In this document: piece after piece, positions 53,759 through 61,481 of the stretch
Layout: each line of letters starts with the position of its first letter
Position numbering within the stretch: the stretch's first letter is position 1
NCBI GenBank assembly: GCA_024347015.1
Contig: AP024889.1
Span: 2,976,001-3,040,000 of the forward strand
Length of the DNA: 64,000 nt
Origin: Vibrio pectenicida
GTDB taxonomy: Bacteria; Pseudomonadota; Gammaproteobacteria; Enterobacterales; Vibrionaceae
Reading direction: 5' to 3'
Notes under the pieces: model-generated
What the model was told of the DNA's origin: nothing
Database searches by the model: none
Seen by the model: only the letters and a program-made list of their open reading frames with translations
Program-made: the position numbers and the translations under genes

Positions 53759-53802
53759 TACTTTAGAAACCTTAGTTGAAAACCTTGATGAGAATTGGGC
53801 AG

Positions 53803-54042
53803 TTACAGTTGTGTTGTATTTAAGCCAGCCGCTTTTAAGCGAGTAGTTAGGTTGCGCATTTTGGAAAATTCAGTCCCGAAGCTACTTTTTAAGCCTACGC
53901 CTTCACAGAATTCTTTCGCAGTGATGCTTTTTAAGTCATCAGCATACTTGATCATTTGCAGGTGCATTTCTGCGGTATATTGATTGCGAGGGGCATCATT
54001 TAAGGCTTGCTTGATGCTGTCGAAAATGGCTTGCTCGGTCAT
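53803..54042 (-). CDS. Small protein leading the RM operon, possible DNA-binding regulator
   Basis: The 79-residue protein is not recognised as a named family. It has an N-terminal helix (EQAIFDSIKQALND), a segment rich in polar residues and a C-terminal half ITAKEFCEGVGLKSSFGTEF followed by SKMRNLTTRLKAAGL that could fold as a helix-turn-helix. It is the first gene of the hsd operon, 44 bp before hsdM, and a perfect 30-bp palindrome lies 35 bp upstream of its start. A controller role, delaying or balancing expression of the RM genes, is an inference from size and position. Confidence 0.6.
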   Translation of the reverse strand: MTEQAIFDSIKQALNDAPRNQYTAEMHLQMIKYADDLKSITAKEFCEGVGLKSSFGTEFSKMRNLTTRLKAAGLNTTQL

Positions 54043-54077
54043 GTTGTTGTGCCTTTGATTTGCATACAGTTACATAC

Positions 54078-54107
54078 TTTTAGCTAATTTATATAAATTA
54101 GCTAAAA
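54078..54107. promoter_or_regulatory. Perfect 30-bp palindrome upstream of the hsd operon
   Basis: The left arm TTTTAGCTAATTTAT is the exact reverse complement of the right arm, with the centre between 54092 and 54093. It is A/T-rich and lies in the promoter region of the small gene on the minus strand; a TATAAA runs through its centre. It is best read as an operator, perhaps for the 79-residue protein. Confidence 0.8.
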
Positions 54108-54207
54108 CACTAACTTGAGGCAAGCGCTATTTGTGGGAAAAGAGACTAATATCCTACTGGTAAACAATCTGGCAGAGGCAGAGGTTCAAGTGTCCTAAAA
54201 ATGGCAT

Positions 54208-54549
54208 AAAGCAGATCAATTAGTAAGCGGGGATGCCTTTACACGTCCGAATGACACGAAAGCCTTTCTAAGCTGCAAGCTAGGAGAATATGAGAGGGAA
54301 GTCTTTGGGGTGATGTTGCTTAATAACCAACATCAGATGATTGAATTCAATGAGTTGTTCTTTGGCACGGTGGACAGTGCTTCAGTGTATCCACGAGAAG
54401 TGGTAAAGCTGGTACTTGAGAAAAACGTCTCAGCAGTGATTTTTACTCATAACCATCCATCGGGTGATTCCAACCCATCACAAGCTGATAGACGCATTAC
54501 AGAGCGTTTAAAGGATGCTTTAGCACTGGTTGATTTGCGAGTACTCGAC
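54208..54549 (+). pseudogene. Truncated radC fragment fused to DUF2787
   Basis: In frame, WHKADQLVSGDAFTRPNDTK (stop TAA just upstream) and EREVFGVMLLNNQHQMIEFNELFFGTV continue into YPREVVKLVLEKN and the JAMM metal motif HNHPSGDSNPSQAD, then LVDLRVLD. This is RadC without its N-terminal helix-hairpin-helix part and without the last ~20 residues. At 54549/54550 the frame runs directly into DUF2787 sequence, which points to a deletion that joined two genes. radC copies of this type are common on Vibrio islands. The JAMM residues are intact, but a working RadC is unlikely. Confidence 0.82.
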
Positions 54550-54913
54550 CTATTCCACCAGCTTGTCGAGCTCTTGATTGAGCAATATGACATTCCCACC
54601 GAAACAAAACGAGTGGCGCTTAATCTAAAGGTCGCAAGCTTCTATCGCAACCGAAGCGGGATACAGCCCATAGAGGTACAGCTTGAACGAGCTAACACTA
54701 ATGAGCCTTGGGAAGTGCGGTTTATCGCTTCTTTTGATTACCCCACACCAGAAGCTGAGAGTGTTGATGTGGCTTTGTATTTCAACTTCAAGCATCAATA
54801 GTTCTACCAACCTGACATCCAACGATGCGAGCTCAATCGGCCTGAGGTGCAGTCGCTCTTTATTAGTTGGCTTAAGGCGTTCACCAATCACCTAAAGGTA
54901 TCACAGTTCGATG
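54550..54913 (+). pseudogene. DUF2787 fragment with amber stop, cut by the trmA repeat
   Basis: The frame continues from radC as LFHQLVELLIEQYDIPTETKRVALN and EPWEVRFIASFDYPTP, typical of DUF2787, a family of unknown function found on Vibrio mobile elements. A TAG at 54799-54801 interrupts it, after which FYQPDIQRCELNRPEVQSLF and ISWLKAFTNHLKVSQFD continue in the same frame until the trmA repeat. It is therefore fused at the front, stopped in the middle and truncated at the end. Confidence 0.8.
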
Positions 54914-54934
54914 CACTCATCATATGGAAGCGGG
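54914..54934 (+). repeat. Right attachment-site-like repeat (displaced trmA 3' end)
   Basis: Identical over 21 bp to 44009-44029. It starts the displaced trmA remnant and marks the right boundary of the island. Confidence 0.85.
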
Positions 54935-54959
54935 AGTCATGCTTGAACGAAAAGCTTGA
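54915..54959 (+). pseudogene. Displaced 3' end of trmA
   Basis: Fifteen codons read [14 protein letters not shown] then TGA, homologous to the current TrmA C-terminus ([14 protein letters not shown]). A terminator follows 21 bp later and yijD converges from the right, the normal context of trmA. This is probably the ancestral end of trmA, left behind by the insertion. Confidence 0.85.
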
Positions 54960-54980
54960 TTAACTGCATCATACCCAAGA

Positions 54981-55010
54981 AAAACGAGCCATTTGAGCTC
55001 GTTTTTATTT
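54981..55010. terminator. Bidirectional terminator between the ancestral trmA end and yijD
   Basis: AAAACGAGC and GCTCGTTTT pair around a 7-nt loop, with A upstream and TTTTTATTTTT downstream. Confidence 0.88.
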
Positions 55011-55018
55011 TTATAGCA

Positions 55019-55399
55019 TTACTCAGCCCGGGTAGAGCGCTCCATAAAACCCAATTTTTTACCAATCCAGAGTAATAGTAGTAATGATATAACAATGGCA
55101 AAGAAATTAGACCCTGCATCAGGGTACTGAGCTTTGATAAACGCAGAATGGCCAAAAGCTCCAACGAAAAAACACGCTAGCCCGACGAGTGGAATATCCT
55201 CAGAGACCGGACTGCGGAGGTACTCTTGATATAACGCCTGCACAGAAAGCACTAGTGCAACCAGCGGGAAAATAGAGAAAGGCACCTCACTCATTGTCAT
55301 CCAAGACAATAGAGCATCACCACACATCCCCGCAATAAGGGCTAAGACCAGTGTTTTCTTTTCAGAGCCACGATCAGATTGATTTATTTCATTCGACAT
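55019..55399 (-). CDS. yijD: YijD family membrane protein
   Basis: A 126-residue protein with four membrane helices (about 16-34, 38-56, 67-85 and 95-112) of the YijD/DUF1422 family (GMCGDALLSWMTMSEVPFSIFPL). Function is unknown. Its start overlaps the fabR stop as TAATG, so the two are translated together, as in enterics. Confidence 0.9.
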   Translation of the reverse strand: MSNEINQSDRGSEKKTLVLALIAGMCGDALLSWMTMSEVPFSIFPLVALVLSVQALYQEYLRSPVSEDIPLVGLACFFVGAFGHSAFIKAQYPDAGSNFFAIVISLLLLLWIGKKLGFMERSTRAE

Positions 55400-56031
55400 T
55401 AAGTTATTCCACCTTTTAATCGGTTACGTTCTCGTTCTTTACGGTGCCATAAAGCACCTTTGGCTATCATACGCAACTGCACGATAAGTCGCTCCGCTAA
55501 TTCATCACGCTCATCATGCTCTAAATCTAAAGCCTCAGCACCTGAGCTAAATACCAGCGTGACTGACATCTCAGCCTGAGCATAAGCTTCATCACGAGAC
55601 ATTCGAGTGCCAATAAGATACTCCGTCAACTCAGCAACAAAATGCTGAATTTCTCTTACCACAGCAGCACGAAACTCAAAAGACGTCCCGGACCGCTCTC
55701 GCAGTAGTAGACGAAATACATTGGGATAGTTATCAATAAACTCCATAAAAGTCTCCACAGAAGTCCGTATGACACTCCCCTCTTTTACAATCCTTTGCCG
55801 AGCTTGGCGCATCAACTGACGAAGTAATAGACCGCCCTCATCAACCATAGTTAAGCCTAGCTCATCCATATCTTTAAAATGGCGATAGAAGGAGGTTGGA
55901 GCAATCCCTGCTTCACGGGCAACTTCTCGTAAGCTTAAATTTGAAAAACTTCGCTCAGCGCTAAGCTGGCTAAACGCAGCATCAATTAATGAACGACGCG
56001 TTTTTTCTTTTTGCTGTGCTCGGATTCCCAT
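55399..56031 (-). CDS. fabR: Fatty acid biosynthesis repressor FabR
   Basis: FabR is a TetR-family repressor that senses unsaturated acyl groups and controls fabA/fabB. ATG 56031 ([20 protein letters not shown]) matches the E. coli start; three further codons are open upstream. The N-terminal helix-turn-helix [21 protein letters not shown] is almost the same as E. coli FabR, and [19 protein letters not shown] lies in the ligand domain. It is 210 residues and divergent from sthA over a 291-bp region that I could not parse further. Confidence 0.95.
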   Translation of the reverse strand: MGIRAQQKEKTRRSLIDAAFSQLSAERSFSNLSLREVAREAGIAPTSFYRHFKDMDELGLTMVDEGGLLLRQLMRQARQRIVKEGSVIRTSVETFMEFIDNYPNVFRLLLRERSGTSFEFRAAVVREIQHFVAELTEYLIGTRMSRDEAYAQAEMSVTLVFSSGAEALDLEHDERDELAERLIVQLRMIAKGALWHRKERERNRLKGGIT

Positions 56032-56322
56032 GATTATCATCTACTTGTTATTGATTTATTTGCTCGTTATCAAATATACAATGATTAGTACAAAGGCATA
56101 AACCAAAATCACTACCTTTAATCACTGCAGGACAATTAAACCCAGTTATTTCGTTTTTTCAATTATTTAACACTAATTTAGCGATATAATTATATACAAA
56201 TGTCAAAAGTGCCATATTCTGCTCTTCACCTCTACTCAAAGGCTTCAATACGTGTGCATTATCGAGAAATCAGTTAAAATCTCGATAGAGCAATGTTAAA
56301 ACAGTATAACCAAGGAAAAGTT

Positions 56323-57723
56323 ATGGCGGAAAGTAACCACTTTGACGTAATTGTTATTGGTAGTGGCCCTGGAGGAGAAGGGGCTGCAATGGGACTCACC
56401 AAAGCGGGGCTCAATGTCGCCATAGTCGAAAAAGAAACCAGCGTCGGAGGCGGATGTACGCATTGGGGAACAATACCCTCAAAATCGCTTCGCCATGCTG
56501 TCAGTCGAATTATTGAATTCAATAGTAACCCACTTTTTTGTCATAACAACACCAGTCTCCACTCCACATTTTCTAATATCCTAAGCCATGCTAAGTCTGT
56601 AATTGATAAGCAGACCCGCCTACGACAAAGTTTTTATGACCGCAACCAATGCTCATTAATCTTTGGCACCGCACGTTTCACGGATAAACACACTATTGCT
56701 GTCACTCAATTAGATGGCTCGGAAGAACTCTACAGTGCAGATCAATTTGTTATCGCTACAGGCTCGCGCCCGTACCAGCCAAAAGATGTTGATTTTATGC
56801 ATGACCGCATCTACGACAGTGATTCCATCCTGAGTTTAAGTCATGACCCACGCCATATTATCATTTATGGAGCAGGTGTAATCGGTTGTGAGTATGCCTC
56901 TATATTCCGTGGACTTGGAGTGAAAACGGACCTTATTAATACCCGGGATCGACTACTGTCTTTCCTTGATAATGAAGTGTCCGACGCCCTGTCCTACCAT
57001 TTCTGGAACAGCGGTGTCGTGATCCGAAATGACGAAACTTACGAGAAAATCGAGGGAACTGACCAAGGCGTGATTATCCACTTGGAATCAGGTAAAAAAA
57101 TGCGAGCAGATTGCTTGCTTTTTGCCAATGGGCGTGCAGGCAATACCGATAAACTAAATTTATCAGCAGCAGGACTAAATGCCGATTCGAGAGGCCAATT
57201 AAATGTCGACAGTAATTACCAGACCGATGTCGCACATATATACGCTGTTGGTGATGTTATTGGTTACCCAAGCCTTGCCAGTGCAGCGTATGACCAAGGA
57301 AGATTTGTTGCACAAGCGATTGAGAAAGGACAAGCAGATAGCCACCTTATTGAAGATATCCCTACCGGTATTTACACCATTCCAGAAATAAGTTCTGTCG
57401 GAAAAACAGAGCAAGAACTAACTACCGCTAAGATCCCCTACGAAGTAGGACGCTCTTCTTTCAAGCACCTAGCACGAGCACAAATTGCAGGTAAAGATAT
57501 AGGTAGCTTGAAGATTTTATTTCATCGAGAAACCAAAGAAATTTTAGGTATTCATTGCTTTGGTGAGCGCGCGGCTGAGATTATCCACATCGGTCAAGCC
57601 ATCATGGAACAAAAAGGCGAAGCAAATACTATCGAGTATTTCGTTAACACCACCTTTAACTACCCGACTATGGCTGAGGCCTATCGCGTAGCTGCACTTA
57701 ATGGTCTAAATCGCTTATTCTAG
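56323..57723 (+). CDS. sthA: Soluble pyridine nucleotide transhydrogenase
   Basis: SthA transfers hydride between NADPH and NAD in the cytoplasm using FAD. ATG 56323 follows AAGGAAAAG; the product is 466 residues, as in E. coli. Motifs are [20 protein letters not shown] for FAD binding and [17 protein letters not shown] for NAD(P). The usual redox region reads [19 protein letters not shown], where only one cysteine is present, as expected for SthA rather than lipoamide dehydrogenase. [20 protein letters not shown] lies near the interface. Confidence 0.96.
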   Translation: MAESNHFDVIVIGSGPGGEGAAMGLTKAGLNVAIVEKETSVGGGCTHWGTIPSKSLRHAVSRIIEFNSNPLFCHNNTSLHSTFSNILSHAKSVIDKQTRLRQSFYDRNQCSLIFGTARFTDKHTIAVTQLDGSEELYSADQFVIATGSRPYQPKDVDFMHDRIYDSDSILSLSHDPRHIIIYGAGVIGCEYASIFRGLGVKTDLINTRDRLLSFLDNEVSDALSYHFWNSGVVIRNDETYEKIEGTDQGVIIHLESGKKMRADCLLFANGRAGNTDKLNLSAAGLNADSRGQLNVDSNYQTDVAHIYAVGDVIGYPSLASAAYDQGRFVAQAIEKGQADSHLIEDIPTGIYTIPEISSVGKTEQELTTAKIPYEVGRSSFKHLARAQIAGKDIGSLKILFHRETKEILGIHCFGERAAEIIHIGQAIMEQKGEANTIEYFVNTTFNYPTMAEAYRVAALNGLNRLF

Positions 57724-57732
57724 ATGCTGGTT

Positions 57733-57767
57733 AATAACAGCCGCAGTAATTGTTGCGGCTGTTATTT
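57733..57767. terminator. Bidirectional terminator between sthA and the MATE gene
   Basis: A 13-bp stem (AATAACAGCCGCA / TGCGGCTGTTATT) with an 8-nt loop lies between the two convergent stops. Confidence 0.88.
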
Positions 57768-59106
57768 ATACAACTAAAAAATGTTGTTGCCGCCATTGAT
57801 GATAAAAAATCACGGCCAAAGTAGCTCCTCGCATTGCCATAAAGCTCAGCATCGCCAACCACAAAGCATGATTGCCAATATCTGAAAATAAATAAAAGCA
57901 ACCAAAAAAAACGCACATGGCACCAAACATACTATTGCGCATCTCTCTACCCTTTGTAGCACCAATAAAAATCCCATCAAACAAAAAACACCACATGGAA
58001 ATTAACGGCATAGCCACCAGCCAAGGAAGGTATACCTTAGCGATATCAACCACCTCAGGAATATCAGTAATAAAACCAATCATTGAAGCGCCAAAAAAAC
58101 CAAACAACATGGTGAGCCCAATACAAATGAGCAAGCTCCAGAAAAAGGTCCCCACTAAAGAACGACTCAGCTGTAATCTATCTTTTGCGCCTATCGCTTT
58201 ACCCACTAAAGCTTCCATAGCATAAGCAAAGCCATCCATTCCATAGGAAATGATCATTAGAAAGCTCATCAATACCGCATTAGCCGCTACAATATCATCA
58301 CCAAAGCTTGCGCCTCGAAAAGTCATAAAGGTAAAAGCCGCTTGTAGACACAGAGATCGTAGGAAAATATCACGATTTAACCTGACGAATCGACTCAGGC
58401 CATGAGAAGTATCTCTGAGTAATAACGAAAGTGCAGGTAGCTGTTTTTTATGCCAAGTTTTCCAAACACAGCAAAGACCAAACATCATACCACTGTAGTC
58501 TGCAATGACCGAAGCTAGAGCAGCCCCCTCAACTTTCCAGCCCAATCCAATGACAAAAAACACATCCAAAAAAATATTAGTTAAGTTAACAACAATTACC
58601 ATCCACATTGGAGATCGAGCATTTTGGGTACCCAACAACCAACCCAATAATACAAAATTAACTAAGGCAGCGGGAGCACTCCATACTCGAATTGAAAAAT
58701 ACTGCTCACCATAGTATTTCACTTGGTCACTAGCACTACTCATTGAAAAAACAAAATCAGCAATAAACGGATGAATAATGATAAAAACTAAAGCAAAGCT
58801 TAAGGCCATAAAAAGACCTTGGGTAAGAACTAAAGCAAGCTGCTTAGTATTTTGAGCTCCATAAAATTGGGCCGTAAGCCCTGTAGTAGACATACGCAAA
58901 AAGCCCAGAAGCCAAAAAGTCACACTGATCATTGTGCTACCAAGAGCGACTCCACCTAGATACCAAGCATGTTCCAAATGGCCAATAACAGCGGCATCAA
59001 CTAATCCAAGTAAGGGAACTGTAATATTGGAAAGCACCATGGGAATAGCAAGTAATAGCACTTGCTTATGTAGGCTCTTATCGGAAAGTATGTTTAATAG
59101 TCGCAT
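57766..59106 (-). CDS. DinF-type MATE family exporter
   Basis: A 446-residue MATE transporter with 12 membrane helices; AIPMVLSNITVPLLGLVDAAVIGHL at the N-terminus and the matching half-repeat after about residue 240 place it in the DinF branch. ATG 59106 (MRLLNILSDK) is preferred over a GTG three codons upstream. E. coli dinF follows lexA directly and is SOS-induced; here a methyltransferase gene intervenes, with 43 bp and no LexA box before this gene, so it is probably expressed from the upstream iron-type promoter. The exported compound is unknown. Confidence 0.88.
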   Translation of the reverse strand: MRLLNILSDKSLHKQVLLLAIPMVLSNITVPLLGLVDAAVIGHLEHAWYLGGVALGSTMISVTFWLLGFLRMSTTGLTAQFYGAQNTKQLALVLTQGLFMALSFALVFIIIHPFIADFVFSMSSASDQVKYYGEQYFSIRVWSAPAALVNFVLLGWLLGTQNARSPMWMVIVVNLTNIFLDVFFVIGLGWKVEGAALASVIADYSGMMFGLCCVWKTWHKKQLPALSLLLRDTSHGLSRFVRLNRDIFLRSLCLQAAFTFMTFRGASFGDDIVAANAVLMSFLMIISYGMDGFAYAMEALVGKAIGAKDRLQLSRSLVGTFFWSLLICIGLTMLFGFFGASMIGFITDIPEVVDIAKVYLPWLVAMPLISMWCFLFDGIFIGATKGREMRNSMFGAMCVFFGCFYLFSDIGNHALWLAMLSFMAMRGATLAVIFYHQWRQQHFLVV

Positions 59107-59149
59107 GTCATCCACTCATCAAAAATGAAGAGTGGGAATTGTAGCTGGA

Positions 59150-59962
59150 TTACCAACGGAGCTGAACGACAACAGGCACTAATCTGTGTTTAAGAGTACT
59201 AAACTTGGTCAACCAGCGTTGCCAAAACTTCCAACGACCACAATATCTGTCTAACGGAGAGAAGGTTTTTACCCAACGGGCCCAAGGAAGATAATTTATT
59301 GCCGAGTCTCCCGGCGACACATAGCCGTGACTGTATCCAGCTGAGCCCATTTTTTTTCCTAACTTAGTCGACGTCCTATCTCCTGCTAAAACCACACAGG
59401 CCATTGCCGAATAAAAATGGCAACCCAAAGCCTGAATAAATTTTCCAACTTGCTTTTCACTGCAATCAAGTAATGCTTGTTCACACACAATCAAAACGGG
59501 GCACTGCTCTGATATAGGAAGTTGTTCAAGCCAAGACAAATCATCAACATGACCGCAAATATGCTGGTAACGTTCACTTTTGTGGAACAACTTCTGACGC
59601 CAAATTAAGTTCTCTGTTACATCCAACTCAATCCAATGGCAGCGGCCGTTATCTACACGATAAAAGCGCGTATCTAAACCCGCGCCAACGTTAATAATCC
59701 AACCATCGGGGTACTGAGAAATAAAATGTTTTACTCGTTCATCACAGATCTGAGTTAGAGTGGCATGAAGAAGCTGCTTTTGATCAATATCACCAGTCAT
59801 ACACTCAGGGGCAAGCTGACAACGCTTACAAGCAATGGCTGCTATCGGATCATACACTAAACCATTATCAATCAAGCTTTCTCGACTACGCAGCCACAGT
59901 GGCTGAAGCAGATGAGCTGGAATTTGGTAACGATGCGTTGTAGCTTTTTGTTTAGCAACCAT
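59150..59962 (-). CDS. LCM-family SAM-dependent methyltransferase
   Basis: The 270-residue product belongs to the leucine carboxyl methyltransferase-like class I group: RSRESLIDNGLVYDPIA, IINVGAGLDTRFYRVD (SAM site), WIELDVTENLIWRQKLF and LIVCEQALLDCSEKQVGKFI. A small cysteine cluster CKRCQLAPEC lies near the N-terminus. ATG 59962 (MVAKQKATTHRY) is chosen because the AAGGA upstream then has 8-base spacing; ATG two codons earlier is also possible. Its substrate is unknown; relatives modify small molecules in natural-product pathways. Two Fur-box-like sites stand upstream and the MATE gene follows, suggesting an iron-regulated pair. Confidence 0.8.
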   Translation of the reverse strand: MVAKQKATTHRYQIPAHLLQPLWLRSRESLIDNGLVYDPIAAIACKRCQLAPECMTGDIDQKQLLHATLTQICDERVKHFISQYPDGWIINVGAGLDTRFYRVDNGRCHWIELDVTENLIWRQKLFHKSERYQHICGHVDDLSWLEQLPISEQCPVLIVCEQALLDCSEKQVGKFIQALGCHFYSAMACVVLAGDRTSTKLGKKMGSAGYSHGYVSPGDSAINYLPWARWVKTFSPLDRYCGRWKFWQRWLTKFSTLKHRLVPVVVQLRW

Positions 59963-59993
59963 GATCATCTTCCTTCCATTACTAGAATATAGA

Positions 59994-60041
59994 TGATAAT
60001 GAATATCAATCACAAACTCAACTAATTGAGAATAAGTCTCA
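59994..60041 (-). promoter_or_regulatory. Two Fur-box-like sites upstream of the methyltransferase gene
   Basis: TGATAATGAATATCA (59994-60008) fits the 7-1-7 Fur pattern TGATAATnATTATCA with one mismatch. TGAGAATAAGTCTCA (60027-60041) fits the variant TGAGAATnATTCTCA with one mismatch. They are 33 bp apart, 32-79 bp before the start, where a repressor would cover the promoter. Confidence 0.7.
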
Positions 60042-60121
60042 GTTAAAATTAATAAAGCAAAACCACAAAGTATACATATAAGTATTTATTCATACATGAA
60101 TGCAGGCTAATACAGAAGTGA

Positions 60122-60739
60122 CTACATCCAGTCAGTATTACGAATGATACCTACCGCCAAACCCTCAATAGCTAAGTGTTGACAAGTCAAATCAATCTTA
60201 ATTGGCGCAAACTCTTCATTTTCTGCATGCAATAGTACCGTAGAACCTTTACGCTCAATACGCTTGACGGTGACATCATCATCCACACGGGCAACAACGA
60301 CCTGACCATCGTGGACATCCTGCGTCTTATGAACGGCTAATAGGTCACCGTCCATAATTCCGATATCTTTCATACTTTCACCATTAACACGCAATAAAAA
60401 ATCTGCTTGTGGCTTGAACATCGTTGGATCCAGTTGGTAGTGTGTCTCAACATGCTCCTGAGCGAGAATTGGCTCTCCAGCTGCAACCTGCCCTATAAGA
60501 GGCAATCCAGTTTCTTCATTAGCAGCTTGTAGTAAAATACGAATACCTCTAGACGCTCCAGGGATAATTTCAATAGCCTGTTTACGAGCTAAAGCTTTGA
60601 GGTGCTCCTCTGCTGCATTAGCCGAACGAAAACCAAGTTCTCGGGCAATTTCAGCACGTGTTGGGGGCATACCCGTGTCTGCAATTTTGCTCTTAATAAG
60701 ATCAAATACTTGTTGCTGGCGTGGCGTTAGTGGCTTCAT
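60122..60739 (-). CDS. lexA: SOS repressor LexA
   Basis: LexA represses DNA-damage genes and cleaves itself when RecA is activated. The 205-residue protein has the N-terminal winged helix ([34 protein letters not shown]), the Ala-Gly cleavage site in QVAAGEP (about 84/85), the serine nucleophile in VNGESMKD (about 122) and the lysine in [10 protein letters not shown] (about 159). Two LexA boxes precede it for autoregulation. Confidence 0.98.
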   Translation of the reverse strand: MKPLTPRQQQVFDLIKSKIADTGMPPTRAEIARELGFRSANAAEEHLKALARKQAIEIIPGASRGIRILLQAANEETGLPLIGQVAAGEPILAQEHVETHYQLDPTMFKPQADFLLRVNGESMKDIGIMDGDLLAVHKTQDVHDGQVVVARVDDDVTVKRIERKGSTVLLHAENEEFAPIKIDLTCQHLAIEGLAVGIIRNTDWM

Positions 60740-60746
60740 AAGTAAC

Positions 60747-60782
60747 CTGTCTTTTTATACAGTTAACTGTGAGTATATCCAG
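60747..60782. promoter_or_regulatory. lexA: Two LexA boxes
   Basis: CTGTCTTTTTATACAG (60747-60762) and CTGTGAGTATATCCAG (60767-60782) both fit CTG-N10-CAG and are 20 bp apart, as in the lexA promoter of E. coli. Confidence 0.92.
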
Positions 60783-60837
60783 TAACTGCTTAAATGAAAA
60801 GTCAATTGATGTTTTTTTGATTGAGTTAACCTTTTGA

Positions 60838-61200
60838 CTACAAAAACAATACTTCTACCCACACGTAAGCTGTCAATAGCATGGTCACCATCACGGCTGC
60901 AGATCCAATATCTTTAGCTTGGCCAGATAAAGGGTGATGTTCTTGCCCAATCCGATCAACTACCGCTTCGATAGCACTATTAAAAAGCTCGGCCACTAGA
61001 ACTAAGACGACACTTACCACCAGTAAAATGCGCTCAAGTTGAGTAATATCGAGTAACAGTGCTATTGGGATCATAACAACACTTAAAGCCACCTCTTCCC
61101 GAAAAGCTGGCTCATCACTAAAGGCTGCGCGTAATCCCTGGCAAGAGTAACGAGTAGCATTTCTAATTCGTTTAAACCCATGGAGCGTTTTTCGTGGCAC
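60838..61200 (-). CDS. dgkA: Diacylglycerol kinase
   Basis: DgkA phosphorylates diacylglycerol released during membrane-derived glucan synthesis. GTG 61200 (start MPRKTLHGFKRIR) is chosen because AAGGGGAAG lies a few bases upstream; the product is 120 residues, close to the 122 of E. coli. It has three membrane helices and the family signature ELFNSAIEAVVDRIG (about 76-90) with the catalytic glutamate. It lies between lexA and the divergent plsB, the usual order. Confidence 0.93.
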   Translation of the reverse strand: MPRKTLHGFKRIRNATRYSCQGLRAAFSDEPAFREEVALSVVMIPIALLLDITQLERILLVVSVVLVLVAELFNSAIEAVVDRIGQEHHPLSGQAKDIGSAAVMVTMLLTAYVWVEVLFL

Positions 61201-61481
61201 AGACTTCCCCTTCAAAAATAGTAGGTGCAATAAAATAAGGTTCGCGCTTTCTTAAAGCATCAAGCCATAATGGCATTGGTAACAAAGCTCACCGTAAATA
61301 TTTAGCAGGTAAAATATTAAGTGACATCGGCGAGTTTACGTTCAATTTACGGTAAAAGGTTCGACCAGTTTCTGGTATCCTTACTGCCCCAAAAAAGTCA
61401 GCGTTGGCAAAACCTCAACTTCAGATATTGAAGTTGAACACGGCTTATGCGATTTATCTGTTTTTAGAGGCTAAAAACCTT

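Larger units (their letters stand above)
44030..54913. mobile_element. Genomic island with type I RM system inserted in trmA
   Basis: About 10.9 kb lies between two copies of the trmA 3' end. It carries hsdM, hsdS, hsdR, two accessory genes and a small putative regulator, with decayed darG, radC and DUF2787 pieces at the edges. In E. coli and relatives trmA and yijD are adjacent and convergent; here they are 11 kb apart. No integrase, transposase or excisionase is visible, so the element looks immobilised or was mobilised in trans. Confidence 0.85.

Noticed and set aside
44055..54913. Integrase, transposase or insertion sequence in the island
   Set aside because: I read all frames of the island and found no recombinase motif or terminal inverted repeats.
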